From: Leptospira mayottensis 200901116
GTDB lineage: Bacteria > Spirochaetota > Leptospiria > Leptospirales > Leptospiraceae
Assembly: GCF_000306675.2 (NCBI RefSeq)
Contig: NZ_CP024871.1
Span: forward strand, 1,126,001-1,190,000
DNA: 64,000 bases
Direction: 5' to 3'
Of this stretch, positions 30,523 to 42,201 are shown one piece after another. The notes beneath the pieces are model-generated. The model did not search any database and was not told the origin of the DNA. It worked only from the letters and a program-made list of their open reading frames with translations. The number at the start of each line of letters is the position of its first letter. Within the stretch, counting starts at the first letter, position 1. Made by a program: the position numbers and the translations under genes.

Positions 30523-30631
30523 GAACTCGAACAAGACCTGAACAGGTCTCACACAAGTCCCGAACAGGACCACTTTGAAAATCACAGGACTCGAACAAGT
30601 CCCATACAGGACCCGAACAAGTCCTGTTTGA
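30523..30631. repeat. GAACAAGTCC/ACAGGAC repeat cluster
   Basis: About seven related short units in both orientations (CGAACAAGACC, GAACAGGTC, CGAACAGGACC, ACAGGACTCGAACAAGTCC and so on) sit just before the iteron array. Such clusters serve as protein-binding sites, for example centromere or replication control; ParB binding is a guess. Copy 2 has the same at 45288-45396. Confidence 0.5.
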
Positions 30632-30696
30632 AATGCAGTAAAACGCAAATCCAGACTATTCCCAGTCCCTTTTTCTTTTCTTTAGAAGGCCACAGG

Positions 30697-30794
30697 TTAA
30701 CGATAGGTGAATCTTAGGTGAATGATAAGTGAATCATAGGCAACCATAGGTTAATGATAGGTTGATCATAAGTGAATCTTAGGTTAACGATAGG
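30697..30794. repeat. array of nine 11-bp iterons, candidate replication origin
   Basis: Nine head-to-tail units of the form T-T/G-A-A-N-N-A/T-T-A-G-G (for example TTAACGATAGG, TGAATCTTAGG, TGAATGATAAG); eight are 11 bp and one is 10 bp. The first and last units are identical. The 11-bp spacing puts every unit on one face of the helix, as in iteron-type origins. It lies in the only long gene-free stretch of the element (30084-31731). Apart from this array, the GAACAAG cluster and the hairpins at 31179-31224, I see nothing in that stretch. No classical Rep gene is visible; the primase-ATPase could act here. Confidence 0.6.
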
Positions 30795-31178
30795 GCAATT
30801 GCCTCAAGGCCTTAGAAGGCAAAAACGGGATTCGGAAAACCCGAATTCAGAGAAATGTTTCCCAAACAAGCGGCCGCTTTCTCTTTTAGTCGTGAAATCA
30901 AAGTTCTACCCGAATTCGATTCGGGCGGCCACTTCGATTGCTTGTCTTTCGTTTTCGATGAAACTAAAAACCATGTTAGTCAATGCTAGTGTTTTTTCTA
31001 CTTTGGAACTCTTTCCGGATAACAGATTTTAAACCTTGAATCTCTGGAAAAATTCGTAAAAACTCATTTTCAAAAGATTCCTTTAGAAAGTTAAACAAAA
31101 TAGAGGTTTTTCATAATTAAAAATCCTAAAAAATTAAATATCTTCAATTCTTGATTTCGAATACTTGAAATTCCGGTA

Positions 31179-31224
31179 GCGGGGGGGTATTACTCTCCCC
31201 CCTCCGCCCCGATGTTTCCATCGG
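31179..31224. terminator. two hairpins downstream of the minus-strand gene block
   Basis: GCGGGGGGG pairs with CCCCCC-T-CCGC (31179-31207), and CCGATG pairs with CATCGG around TTTC (31209-31224). They lie beyond the last minus-strand gene (31732). They may end its transcript, though there is no T-run. The G-run is seven here and six in copy 2. Confidence 0.35.
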
Positions 31225-31731
31225 AGTCGTCTTTAGAGGGAATCGTCCAAAGATCGTTTGATTTTAAGTTTAGAGGCTCCACGTTTGGAGCGCAATGAAT
31301 TAGGGCAGGGGTGTGAGATGCTTTCCTCTTTGAATTCAAGAAAGCGATTGCTTGGAAAGTTTCTTTCCGATTACAATACTAGGCAACTCGTTTTTTTCAA
31401 AGAATCCGTTTTAGGACTCGCACAAGTTCCATTTTCCGTATTTTTTTTGTCTTACTGGCAAGAGTTCTAAATCACCCGGTTTTTTTCCCGGTTCCACTCT
31501 TACTTCCCGTTAAACCGAAGTCCTTCCAACCATTATTGTGGATTATTGTGCCGTGAAATCGATTCTAAGATTGTGCATTACTTCAGCCGAGATTTCTAAT
31601 GAACGGCTCTTCTTGTCTCTTTAACTTGAACCCGAAAGATCTTCGTGTTTTGGAATTCCAAACAATCACAGCTAAAGAGGGAAGCTTTCTTCTTCATCCT
31701 TTAATATAAATTTTGTATCACATTCCTTCTC

Positions 31732-32085
31732 TCATTCGCCCGGTAAACGAAGTCTTAGTTTGTTCGCAGACGCCGTAATGATCGCTCCAGACAACAGTTC
31801 CTTTTCGTGTAATTTTAATACATAGTGGCTTACTCTCGTCTGTTCCTTACTGGATAAATTGACTAAACGAATAATTCCACAATGAGGAAGTTTTCGAAAT
31901 ACTGCAAGTTCTCCAAAATCCTTGTCTAAGGTTATTAATATTCTCTTTTCTTCATATGCCATTTTCAGAATTTCCTCATCTCCAGGATCTTTAGTAAAGT
32001 CTCCCGACCAAACCGTATCTATTCCCAAAGCTTTAAGCTCCTTTGACACGCCTCCCCATACACAAGTATCCAAAAATACTTTCAC
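31732..32085 (-). CDS. DUF5615 PIN-like toxin (copy 1)
   Basis: A 117-residue protein from the GTG at 32085, whose GTGA overlaps the stop of the upstream antitoxin gene; the frame is open further upstream, but this start fits the coupling. It begins VKVFLDTCVWGG and carries acidic residues in VFLDT, GDEEIL and TLDKDFGE, as in PIN-fold Mut7-C/DUF5615 proteins. These are predicted ribonuclease toxins paired with DUF433 antitoxins. Together with 32082-32339 it would stabilise the element by post-segregational killing. The second copy at 46496-46849 appears identical. Confidence 0.75.
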   Translation of the reverse strand: MKVFLDTCVWGGVSKELKALGIDTVWSGDFTKDPGDEEILKMAYEEKRILITLDKDFGELAVFRKLPHCGIIRLVNLSSKEQTRVSHYVLKLHEKELLSGAIITASANKLRLRLPGE

Positions 32086-32339
32086 GCAACCTGGCTTGTT
32101 TCTTGCGGGATGTTCTCTATTCTCTCGTTTCCGATCATTCGATACGCATAGACCAGACACGCTTGAATGTCGTCCGATTCCAACCAAGGATAACCTTGCA
32201 ATATCGTTTCCGCCGTATCTCCTGCCGCAAGCATTCCAAGTATGTGTTCCACTGCCAAACGACGGCCTCGAACGATGGGTTTACCTCCGAATATTTCCGG
32301 ATTGAATGTTATTCTTTCTAGTAGTTTGTCTTGATTCAT
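32082..32339 (-). CDS. DUF433 antitoxin (copy 1)
   Basis: An 85-residue protein with the DUF433 signature: ITFNPEIFGGKPIVRGRRLAV, then LGMLAAGDTAETILQGYPWL and a C-terminal helix. DUF433 proteins have a helix-turn-helix and pair with DUF5615 toxins; here the pair overlaps by four bases. It is expected to neutralise the toxin and autoregulate. The unit is bracketed by the CTAAAGAGGGAAGCTT motif at 31672 and 32403. Confidence 0.8.
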   Translation of the reverse strand: MNQDKLLERITFNPEIFGGKPIVRGRRLAVEHILGMLAAGDTAETILQGYPWLESDDIQACLVYAYRMIGNERIENIPQETSQVA

Positions 32340-32384
32340 TTCTTTGTATTCTTACTTGATTCGATCCATTCGTCCAACCATTTT

Positions 32385-32414
32385 TTCCCTCTTTCGTAAC
32401 TACTAAAGAGGGAA
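32385..32414. repeat. hairpin repeat bracketing toxin-antitoxin cassettes (first)
   Basis: Perfect 10-bp stem TTCCCTCTTT/AAAGAGGGAA with a 10-base loop, within a ~48-bp direct repeat starting GTCCAACCATTTTTT. The second full copy is at 33266-33295. Half copies (CTAAAGAGGGAAG) occur at 31672 and 36349. Copy 2 of the element has the hairpins at 47149-47178 and 48030-48059. Confidence 0.65.
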
Positions 32415-32433
32415 GCTTTACAGTGAATACACG

Positions 32434-32646
32434 TTAAGCGGCACCACTACGAAGGAAAACAGATACGGGTTCTTTCTGGAAGGAACTTACCTCAAGAATC
32501 GAAAACCCGATTACATTCCCCAATACATCCACTTTTTCCATTACTGCATCGTTTTCCGTTTCTTTAAAAAAACCTTCTTTCTTTTCAAAGAGGACTTCTA
32601 AGTAGTCAGACTCTTTGTCGAAATATATCTTAATCTCCCTATCCAT
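32434..32646 (-). CDS. DUF2283 small protein, candidate antitoxin (copy 1)
   Basis: A 70-residue protein, KIYFDKESDYLEVLFEKKE ... DVLGNVIGFSILEVSSF, matching the DUF2283 pattern. It overlaps the upstream 102-residue gene by eight bases and has AAGGAAAGG before its ATG. DUF2283 genes often sit beside DUF4258-like genes as putative toxin-antitoxin pairs; that reading fits here but is not proven. Confidence 0.7.
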   Translation of the reverse strand: MDREIKIYFDKESDYLEVLFEKKEGFFKETENDAVMEKVDVLGNVIGFSILEVSSFQKEPVSVFLRSGAA

Positions 32647-32947
32647 ATAATACCTTTCCTTCTTTTATCTTGTCAGTGAAATAAGCCGTGATTAAAAATA
32701 AATCATCCTTTCCATTCTTGATTACTACACAAAGATATTTGTCACCTACCAACGTTTGGTAAAAATACTTGTAAAATAATTCCACACCGACATCCGTTCG
32801 GGATTGTCTCACTTGTTCAGGAGAAGATAAACACTCTACAATACTCTCTTCTTGTCCTAACATCTCAGGGTGATCCTCTTCTATATGTTTCCTTCTTTCT
32901 TCGGTAAATCGGATCTTTCTTTTGAATACGTCTTCCAGTTGTTTCAT
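32639..32947 (-). CDS. DUF4258/PBECR-like small protein, candidate toxin (copy 1)
   Basis: A 102-residue protein. RFTEERRKHIEEDHPEM near the N-terminus and LCVVIKNGKDDLFLITAYFTDKIKEG at the C-terminus resemble the DUF4258/PBECR RNase-like group seen in phage- and plasmid-borne toxin systems. Probable partner of the DUF2283 protein encoded immediately downstream. The family call is from motif memory and tentative. Confidence 0.55.
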   Translation of the reverse strand: MKQLEDVFKRKIRFTEERRKHIEEDHPEMLGQEESIVECLSSPEQVRQSRTDVGVELFYKYFYQTLVGDKYLCVVIKNGKDDLFLITAYFTDKIKEGKVLYG

Positions 32948-32979
32948 TCTTTACGCTTACATCTTGTCTCTTGAATCAA

Positions 32980-33213
32980 TCACGCATTCTGAATGTCGTT
33001 TAAATAATCTTGTGTTGTATAACCCGAAAAGATGGAACCACCAAAGGCACCCATCGTTTCAATAAAACTACGTTTTGTCACACCAGCTACTTTCGCTGCC
33101 TGCCCCGACGAACACTGACCGGCTTCATAAAGTTTTACTGCAAGTGGCATCTGTAACGTCTGCTCGTTCAAATTGAGTCCGTCCGGTAATTCTAATCTTA
33201 AAGTTTTTACCAT
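32980..33213 (-). CDS. UPF0175-type antitoxin-like protein (copy 1)
   Basis: A 77-residue protein. LRLELPDGL, then [33 protein letters not shown] is the UPF0175 helix-turn-helix pattern. Usual partners are PIN-domain DUF3368 toxins; none is adjacent, so it may be an orphan antitoxin or regulator of the small-gene cluster. AGAGG seven bases before the ATG supports the start. Confidence 0.7.
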   Translation of the reverse strand: MVKTLRLELPDGLNLNEQTLQMPLAVKLYEAGQCSSGQAAKVAGVTKRSFIETMGAFGGSIFSGYTTQDYLNDIQNA

Positions 33214-33265
33214 TTCTTTACCTCTTTGATTTCAACTTCAATTCAGTCTATTGTCCAACCATTTT

Positions 33266-33295
33266 TTCCCTCTTTCGTAACTACTAAAGAGGGAA
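33266..33295. repeat. hairpin repeat bracketing toxin-antitoxin cassettes (second)
   Basis: Same 10-bp stem and loop as 32385-32414, on the far side of the DUF2283/DUF4258/UPF0175 cluster. The rest of the ~300-bp gap 33214-33513 shows nothing else I can identify. Confidence 0.65.
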
Positions 33296-33513
33296 GCTTC
33301 CTTTCTCATCTTGCTAACGAAAGAATATCGAATCTTGAAACCTTAATCACTCTTTCCCTTTCAATGATTCTATTAAACCGCAATTTGGGTGGGATAGGGA
33401 CTTTCTTCTTTCGAAACCGGTTCAGGATTTTTAAGGAAATTTAAGGGTAGTTTAAGTCAGGAAATTGAATGGCTCCATCCGGGTTTCCATTTCAAAAATG
33501 AAAAGGATGAAGG

Positions 33514-33792
33514 TTAACCCCTCATCCTCTTACCGATCATACGCAGTGTCTTTTCAATCTCCACCTCGTTTTGACAATGTGACAGCAAGGTCTGAATCAG
33601 CTTCTTCGTTTGTTTCTGACTTTTGTAAAGATTCAAAAACAGTTCCTTCACTGCCTTCCTTTTTTCCCGAATATTCATTCCTTGAAATCGATTCCAAAAC
33701 GTTTCTAATCTCAGTTCCAATTCCCTCAACCTTTCATTCTTGGATACTAACCGCAATATCACACGACCTTCTTTGCATTCGGTATCCTTCAT
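33514..33792 (-). CDS. small charged protein of the par operon (copy 1)
   Basis: A 92-residue, strongly basic, helical protein (ERLRELELRLETFWNRFQGM ... KSQKQTKKLIQTLL). Its ATGA overlaps the upstream 112-residue gene, so it is the last gene of the parA-parB chain. No family recognised; DNA binding or ParB accessory function is possible. Confidence 0.6.
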   Translation of the reverse strand: MKDTECKEGRVILRLVSKNERLRELELRLETFWNRFQGMNIREKRKAVKELFLNLYKSQKQTKKLIQTLLSHCQNEVEIEKTLRMIGKRMRG

Positions 33793-34127
33793 TTGATTAA
33801 CCCCCGAATCCGTTTTTTTTCGAAAGCCTGTTTCTCTACGATCTCCGTTTCCAAGAATTTACGACCGATCTCTTGAAATTTTCTTTCAATCTCGATTTCC
33901 TTTTCTTCTCCTTTTTTGAATCGAAGAATCATCGTCCGGTTCTTCTTTCGATACACTTGCAGCTTCTGTAATGTTGTTTCGGCTTCTTCTCTCCTCTTTA
34001 CGGAACTTGTCTTTTCATATCCCCTCCGATATGATTTCGTTTTCTTTGGGATAGTAGGGGATTCTTCTTTCGTCATTTTCGGGTCAATTCGGTAAAAGGC
34101 TCGTTTTGTCTCGTTTTTGCTTTTCAT
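33789..34127 (-). CDS. small basic protein following parB (copy 1)
   Basis: A 112-residue protein. I place the start at 34127, where ATGA overlaps the parB stop; a longer frame would begin inside parB. Lys/Arg/Glu-rich, helical and coiled-coil-like ([19 protein letters not shown]). No family recognised. The overlap chain parA-parB-this-92aa indicates one transcript. Confidence 0.6.
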   Translation of the reverse strand: MKSKNETKRAFYRIDPKMTKEESPTIPKKTKSYRRGYEKTSSVKRREEAETTLQKLQVYRKKNRTMILRFKKGEEKEIEIERKFQEIGRKFLETEIVEKQAFEKKRIRGLIK

Positions 34128-35433
34128 ACCTTCAACTTCCATATTCTCTTCTCTTGACCCACTGCTGAAATCAGTTCTACAAGCTCTGAGTCCTTAGAAC
34201 CTAACTCCATTGTTTTCTTGTGTAGATCTGCTTGTTGCTTCCTCACTTTCCTTAGAGAATTCAAGAGTCTTTCCAAAGCCGCTTCCTTCTGGTCGTAACT
34301 CATCTTCCCGTATTTCTTTTGAAACTCTTTTACCTTCGCTTGCAAGATTTGTTTCGGCGTCTTCTTCTCCGCTTTCTTGATAGATTTCTCTTCCCTCTTG
34401 GATGACTTAGGCTCCTTCGTTTTTAATTCTTTGCGGATTTCAGTGATATAGTTTTTAGCTGTCCCAAATGGAATATTTTCATTCTTAGAAATTTTCTTTG
34501 CTAAATCTTTACTAGAATTACTGATCAAAAGATGACCCTCATCTTTTGATTTTTCAAAACCGTTTCCAACAAGAGAAGATTCATTATTTACTAAATCTTT
34601 ACCGGAATGACCGATCAAACTATCACCCTGATCGTTTGATTTTTCGTCCGGTCCGGTCTTCAAAGATTCACTCTTTTGTCTTGTTCCCTGTGCTTGCTCT
34701 TCTAAGGTGCCAACCTCACCGAAGAATAGCCCAAGCTCCGTTTGTCCTTCAGGAGAAGAAGATGTGTTTCTCTTTTGTTCTTCATCCTCGATCAAACGAT
34801 GAGGGCCATTGTTTGATTCCTCTTCGCTTAACATTTCCGAATCCGAAGATCCTTCCCCGTTTGTTTCTTCTTCTGTATTCTCAACTAATGAATGAGACGA
34901 CTCGCTCTTTCGGTCCCCACCTCGATTGTCTTGTAAGAGATCGTCTTTGTATTTCCGAAGGATTCTTCTCTTTAGCCGCTCTTTTTTTGCTCCGCTGTTA
35001 GATGTCTTCGAAATAAATTGTCTCCTTCGAGTATGTCGTATTCCTCTTCTGCGTTAAGTTCGTTCATATAGTAACGGACAGGAATACTCTCAACACGACG
35101 ACGCACGTTCTCATCTTCGTGGTCTTTCAACTCCAAGGCGATTCGGTACCGATTCTCTCCCGTCACAAGTGTCCCGTCTTTCTTGGCCGTGAGTGCGTCC
35201 AAGATTCCGTTTAGTGCTATGTTCTCTTTGAGATTTGTATATTCTTCTTCGGTTAACGGATCAAAGTCGTTTCTCGGATTCGGCTTCAAACTCGAAGGTG
35301 AAACCATCTTCACAATCGGGTTCAGTGTGATTCCCTTCGGTATATACTGTTTCCCAAATGTTGATCCGGGCCGGGGAGTGGACTCTTGTTCTTCCATCCA
35401 CTCTTTGGCTTTTTCTTCCTGACTCTTCTTCAT
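34124..35433 (-). pseudogene. parB: parB, frameshifted in copy 1
   Basis: Counterpart of the intact 436-codon gene at 48888-50198. A run of seven T at 34982-34988 (eight in copy 2) shifts the frame after residue ~150, splitting the gene into an N-terminal ParB/Srx-fold half ([11 protein letters not shown] motif) and a C-terminal half. It is either real decay of the redundant copy or a homopolymer sequencing error. Confidence 0.75.
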
Positions 35434-36251
35434 TGGATTACCTTGCGCTTCTTCCCGCCACAGGTAAGTTCCAAGACTTCCCGAGTCAGTTCCTCGAATA
35501 ACTCGTATCCCTTCGTGTTCTCCTTCAATGGCTTTCCAAGTTCTCCCGCCGTCTCAATCGCCGATAACTTAGATATGACCGTCTTCGATACTTTGTATTT
35601 CTTTTTAAGTCTGTCGATTCGTTCCGATTCCTTCTTTCCCTTTCCGACGATTGAAGGAACAAGTAACGTCTTGGTTTTCTTCTCTGCAAGTTTGGAACCT
35701 CCGCCGACGCTTGCTCCGAACCCGTCCGCCTCCGGATGCTCTTCGAATATATTTTCCACTTCTCCCAGTAGAGTTTTCATCCCCTGATAGTTCCATCTGG
35801 ACGGCCTCACGGGAAACAATACTAAATCCGCTATCGACAATGCAAACCGTAGCTCCAAAGAAAGATACACCGGCGTATCAATGATTATATAATCATAATT
35901 GAGTTTTCTTAAATTCTCCGCAAACGATCCGAACACTTCCGGGTCGTTTCCTAATTCATTCGTCATCTCTCCCAATCGTATCGTGGCCGGTAAGATATGA
36001 ATCCCGGAAAATCCGGTCTCATACACACAAGCCTCGATCTCTTTTTGTTCGAGTAGCGCATGATATACGTTCCTTGTATCCAACTCCTCTTCTTTCACTC
36101 CCCGGAGAAAAAAGTCTGTTAGATTGTTGTTCAAATCCAAGTCCATACACAGCACTCTCTTTCTCTTCTTCCATAACTGGATCGAAAGATTGATCGCTGT
36201 TGTTGTCTTGGCTACTCCACCTTTTAACGACGCCATCGTGATGATTTGCAT
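35430..36251 (-). CDS. parA: ParA-type partition ATPase (copy 1)
   Basis: A 273-residue protein with deviant Walker A KGGVAKTT (10-17, signature Lys10 and Lys15), Walker A' DLDLNNN (37-43) and Walker B YIIIDTP (121-127). It moves element DNA at cell division together with ParB, whose start overlaps its stop by four bases. GGAGG lies eight bases before the ATG. Oddity: residues 177-185 read GFGASVGGG, the repeat motif of the giant proteins, where ParA is not expected to carry it; the DNA shares 17 identical bases (35701-35717) with the giant gene at 11704-11720. Confidence 0.85.
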   Translation of the reverse strand: MQIITMASLKGGVAKTTTAINLSIQLWKKRKRVLCMDLDLNNNLTDFFLRGVKEEELDTRNVYHALLEQKEIEACVYETGFSGIHILPATIRLGEMTNELGNDPEVFGSFAENLRKLNYDYIIIDTPVYLSLELRFALSIADLVLFPVRPSRWNYQGMKTLLGEVENIFEEHPEADGFGASVGGGSKLAEKKTKTLLVPSIVGKGKKESERIDRLKKKYKVSKTVISKLSAIETAGELGKPLKENTKGYELFEELTREVLELTCGGKKRKVIQ

Positions 36252-36450
36252 GCCTTTGGCCTCCTAATAACTCAGCGCGTCGCTCTCCATGGATCGCTCC
36301 GCAGGTTTTTTTAAATCTTGTTTTTGGTTTTGTTTTTGAAAGAAACCGCTAAAGAGGGAAGTCCTCTCTGTAACCGGTCCTTTTCGTTTTGTTGTTTAGA
36401 GATTTGGAATGTTACAAGAACCTAATCACTGATCCCTAACACCCTGACAT

Positions 36451-37515
36451 CTAACTCGTGTCGGACTCTTCTTGGTTTGAATCTTTGTCTTTCGATCCGG
36501 TCTCTTTTTTAGGGGAAGCTCCTCCCACGAGAGAACTTGAATCCGGTGTATGGAGTGATGGATGTGTCTTGTTATACACTTCCTTGAGCTTTCGAATCGC
36601 TACGTGTGTGTAGATTTGGGTCGTGCTCAAATTCGCGTGTCCAAGCATTTCTTGTACGTGTCGTATGTCCGCTCCGTTGTCGAGCATCCCCGTCGCTGTC
36701 GTATGCCGGAATATATGCACCGCTTGTCGTTTTTTAACTCCCGCTGTGTCTCTAAATCTTGTAAAATTCTTTGTAATGCTGTTGACGCTTACTTTACAGC
36801 CCCTTCTACCTAAAAATAGATGTAACTCTTTTTCTTTCCTTACCAGTAACGGTCGCACCCTTTCCAAATAATCCCCAATCCAATGAAGAGCCCTCTCACT
36901 GATCGGAATCAATCTGTCTTTTTTACCTTTACCTTCTCGAACCAGTAATGTCTTTGTTACAAAGTCAATATCGCTTACATACAAATTCCCGAGTTCCATC
37001 CTCCGTATCCCCGTCGAATAGATTACCTCAAGCATCACCCTGTCACGAAATCCATACACCGTCGTCACGTCCGGCATCGACAAGATCCTTTCTGCTTCGT
37101 CCACACTTAATACATTGTGAGGGATGATTTGTTTCACAAACTTAGGAATCTCTAAGTCCAACGCAGGATTCAAAAGCAACACACGCTTTTTCGTAAGCCA
37201 CGCGAAATAATCCTTCACAATATTTAGGTATTTGTATTTCTGATTGTTCGATAGTTCCTTGCCATTCGCTTTACGCATTGTCGTTATATACGTTCGATAT
37301 CTTTCTAATAGAGATAACGTTACTTCTTTCACATTACGAACTTCTCGCAATTCGCACCAATTTGAAAACTTTGTAATAGTCAAATATACATTTCCCAAAG
37401 TCGCGATCGCATTTCCTTGCGCCGTTCGTTTCCACTCGATATATTCATATCCGTAGTTTAATATCGTTTCGGGTGGTGAGTTCTTTAAATATTCTAACTT
37501 CTCGCTCCAATACAT
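36451..37515 (-). CDS. tyrosine recombinase/integrase (copy 1)
   Basis: A 354-residue integrase with an N-terminal SAM-like core-binding domain (about 10-115) and C-terminal catalytic domain. Catalytic residues are visible: R171 (TGIRR), Lys in GKGKKDR (196-199), H267 and R270 (HIFRH), H293 (GHANLSTTQ) and Tyr302 (IYTHV). It cuts and rejoins DNA at attachment sites, here most likely the TCCGAGGCCA junctions. GAAGGA five bases before the ATG supports the start. It is placed between the primase operon and parA, with CTAAAGAGGGAAG at 36349 in the spacer 36252-36450. XerC/D-like in size, but the phage-type C-terminal extension (Ser/Asp-rich) is unusual. Confidence 0.88.
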   Translation of the reverse strand: MYWSEKLEYLKNSPPETILNYGYEYIEWKRTAQGNAIATLGNVYLTITKFSNWCELREVRNVKEVTLSLLERYRTYITTMRKANGKELSNNQKYKYLNIVKDYFAWLTKKRVLLLNPALDLEIPKFVKQIIPHNVLSVDEAERILSMPDVTTVYGFRDRVMLEVIYSTGIRRMELGNLYVSDIDFVTKTLLVREGKGKKDRLIPISERALHWIGDYLERVRPLLVRKEKELHLFLGRRGCKVSVNSITKNFTRFRDTAGVKKRQAVHIFRHTTATGMLDNGADIRHVQEMLGHANLSTTQIYTHVAIRKLKEVYNKTHPSLHTPDSSSLVGGASPKKETGSKDKDSNQEESDTS

Positions 37516-37524
37516 AGCATTCCT

Positions 37525-40837
<3,313 letters not shown>

Positions 40838-40866
40838 GGGGAAGGGCTCCTTTTTGGGGGAATTTT

Positions 40867-40890
40867 TTGTAATGCAAATATGCCTTACAA
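40867..40890. promoter_or_regulatory. 24-bp operator-like dyad between primase and XRE genes (copy 1)
   Basis: TTGTAA and TTACAA flank an inner GCA/TGC pair, giving near-perfect two-fold symmetry over 24 bp. A second partial GCA-ATAA-TGC site follows within ten bases. It lies in the divergent spacer 40838-40994 upstream of the primase gene, where the XRE repressor encoded on the other side would be expected to bind. Confidence 0.5.
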
Positions 40891-40994
40891 TGTGCAATAA
40901 TGCTTCATTTGTCAAGCCCTAACTTTTTATTACCTGCACATCTGCTTTAAGTTCTTCTCGACAGCTTACTTTTTAAATGCAACTATGATTGATT

Positions 40995-41375
40995 ATGAGC
41001 AAAGGAAGAAAAAAAGAGCCTGAAAACGGGTTCGGTGAACGATTTCGACAGTTAAGGCTTCAAAAAAATCTTTCTCAGGGGGAAATTGGGGAGCTTGTCG
41101 GACTTCATTACACTAATATCGGTAGGTATGAACGCGGTCTCTCTATGCCTTCCGCCGAAGCCGTAAACAAACTAGCTGAAGTCCTCGGAGTATCTAGCGA
41201 TTATCTGTTAAACGGATCTAAAGAAGAATTTGCCAAAGCAAAATTCTCTGATAAAGATTTATTACAGATGTTCCAGGCTGTTGAACAATTTCCTGAAGAG
41301 GAAAAAACTTTAATCAAAAAAATTATCGATGCTTTCCTTACTAAAAAGAAACTGCAAGAGTTAGTCGGGAAATAA
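40995..41375 (+). CDS. XRE-family repressor (copy 1)
   Basis: A 126-residue protein with an N-terminal Cro/cI-type helix-turn-helix (FGERFRQLRLQKNLSQGEIGELVGLHYTNIGRYERGLSMPS) and a C-terminal helical dimerisation part. The ATG at 40995 is preferred over a TTG two codons upstream. It is the only clear plus-strand regulator of the element and is divergent from the primase; probably it silences replication, autoregulates and acts as the on/off switch of the element. Confidence 0.82.
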   Translation: MSKGRKKEPENGFGERFRQLRLQKNLSQGEIGELVGLHYTNIGRYERGLSMPSAEAVNKLAEVLGVSSDYLLNGSKEEFAKAKFSDKDLLQMFQAVEQFPEEEKTLIKKIIDAFLTKKKLQELVGK

Positions 41376-41399
41376 TTAAGGCCATGAAAATTCTAGTCG

Positions 41400-41709
41400 A
41401 TGTCAAAGACGAAAAGCAGACGCGCTTTTCGAAATTCTAAAAGGTTTCTCTTTCGTAAAAAAATCGGAAAGTATGAAAACGGATCTACCATCCCAAATTC
41501 AGAAACCGTAATCAAGATGGCTAAAGCATTTGAAATCTCAACCGATTATCTACTTTTAGAAGAAGTAAACGAAAATCCTGCTTCCACAAACCTTACTCAG
41601 AGAATTTGAAATTGTTGATCAGATGAACGACAAAGACAGGGAAGTAATTAAATCCCTCATCGATGCTTTCATCAAAAAAGGACGCATGGAACAGGTTTTA
41701 GGAAAATAA
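41400..41709 (+). pseudogene. decayed second XRE regulator (copy 1)
   Basis: A paralogue of the preceding XRE gene. Its frame reads KIGKYENGSTIPNSETVIKM ... FEISTDYLLLE, then shifts and continues as EIVDQMNDKDREVIKSLIDAF to the stop at 41709. The first half of the helix-turn-helix is missing. The same damage is in copy 2 (56166-56475), so it predates the duplication. Confidence 0.65.
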
Positions 41710-41819
41710 TGGATTTCAGTATCTCTTTGGATTCGTATTGGTTCTGGGCTTTCGTTATTGACAATATAGTCTTACTCATTTTCTTTCTCACAATCAAATA
41801 CACAAAACGAAAAAAGTAG
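41709..41819 (+). CDS. 36-residue hydrophobic peptide (copy 1)
   Basis: The ATG overlaps the stop of the decayed regulator (TAATG). One transmembrane segment (WFWAFVIDNIVLLIFFLTI) with a basic KYTKRKK tail. It could be a small membrane protein or toxin peptide; conservation is not testable here, so it may be a chance frame. Confidence 0.35.
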   Translation: MDFSISLDSYWFWAFVIDNIVLLIFFLTIKYTKRKK

Positions 41820-41844
41820 ATTCAATTACACCATCACGATATAC

Positions 41845-41866
41845 AAAAAACCGACGTTTCCATCGG
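41845..41866 (-). terminator. rho-independent terminator after the DUF2158-like pair (copy 1)
   Basis: On the minus strand CCGATG-GAAA-CGTCGG is followed by TTTTTT, 45 bases after the stop of the gene at 41912. In copy 2 the same stands at 56611-56633 with seven T. Confidence 0.7.
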
Positions 41867-41911
41867 CCAAGTTTGGTACAGGTGCACTTTCGATTTTAAA
41901 AACATTCAATA

Positions 41912-42193
41912 TCAGAAGTCGTTCGGCAAATCTGCCAAGTAATATTCAATAATTCTCATGTATTTAGAAGCGTGAATCTGTCTTACCGTTTCCTTCACTT
42001 TCTCCAAGTCTTCAAACGGAACTTCTTCTTTCACAAGGCTTTCATTCTCTGCGTCAAAGTAAACACAAGGGACCTTTCCGTCCCAGGTTGTATCCACATA
42101 CATCCGGCGGCCACTCCGCTTGTTTCGGACCGCTTCGCCCAAGGCAAAGCTCGTGCGGCGGGGTAGGGAGTTCTCTTGAGTCGGGTTTTCCAT
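41912..42193 (-). CDS. YodC/DUF2158-like small protein A (copy 1)
   Basis: A 93-residue protein. ALGEAVRNKRSGRRMYVDTTWDGKVPCVYFDAENES resembles the DUF2158 (YodC) pattern of GxxVrlKSGGpxMtV...C.WFd. It is a paralogue of the next upstream gene (42202-42411) and shares its transcript and terminator. Function of the family unknown. Confidence 0.6.
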   Translation of the reverse strand: MENPTQENSLPRRTSFALGEAVRNKRSGRRMYVDTTWDGKVPCVYFDAENESLVKEEVPFEDLEKVKETVRQIHASKYMRIIEYYLADLPNDF

Positions 42194-42201
42194 ATATTGT
42201 T

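Noticed and set aside
30697..30794. Regular direct repeats considered as a CRISPR array
   Set aside because: Units are only 11 bp with no spacers and no cas genes in the window; they fit iterons.
30084..31731. Several short open frames of 60-90 codons in the gene-free end of the element
   Set aside because: They overlap the iterons and repeat cluster, lack ribosome-binding sites, and their products look random; treated as non-coding.
34124..35433. Two separate ParB-like genes in element copy 1
   Set aside because: The otherwise identical copy 2 has one continuous gene; a single missing T explains the split.
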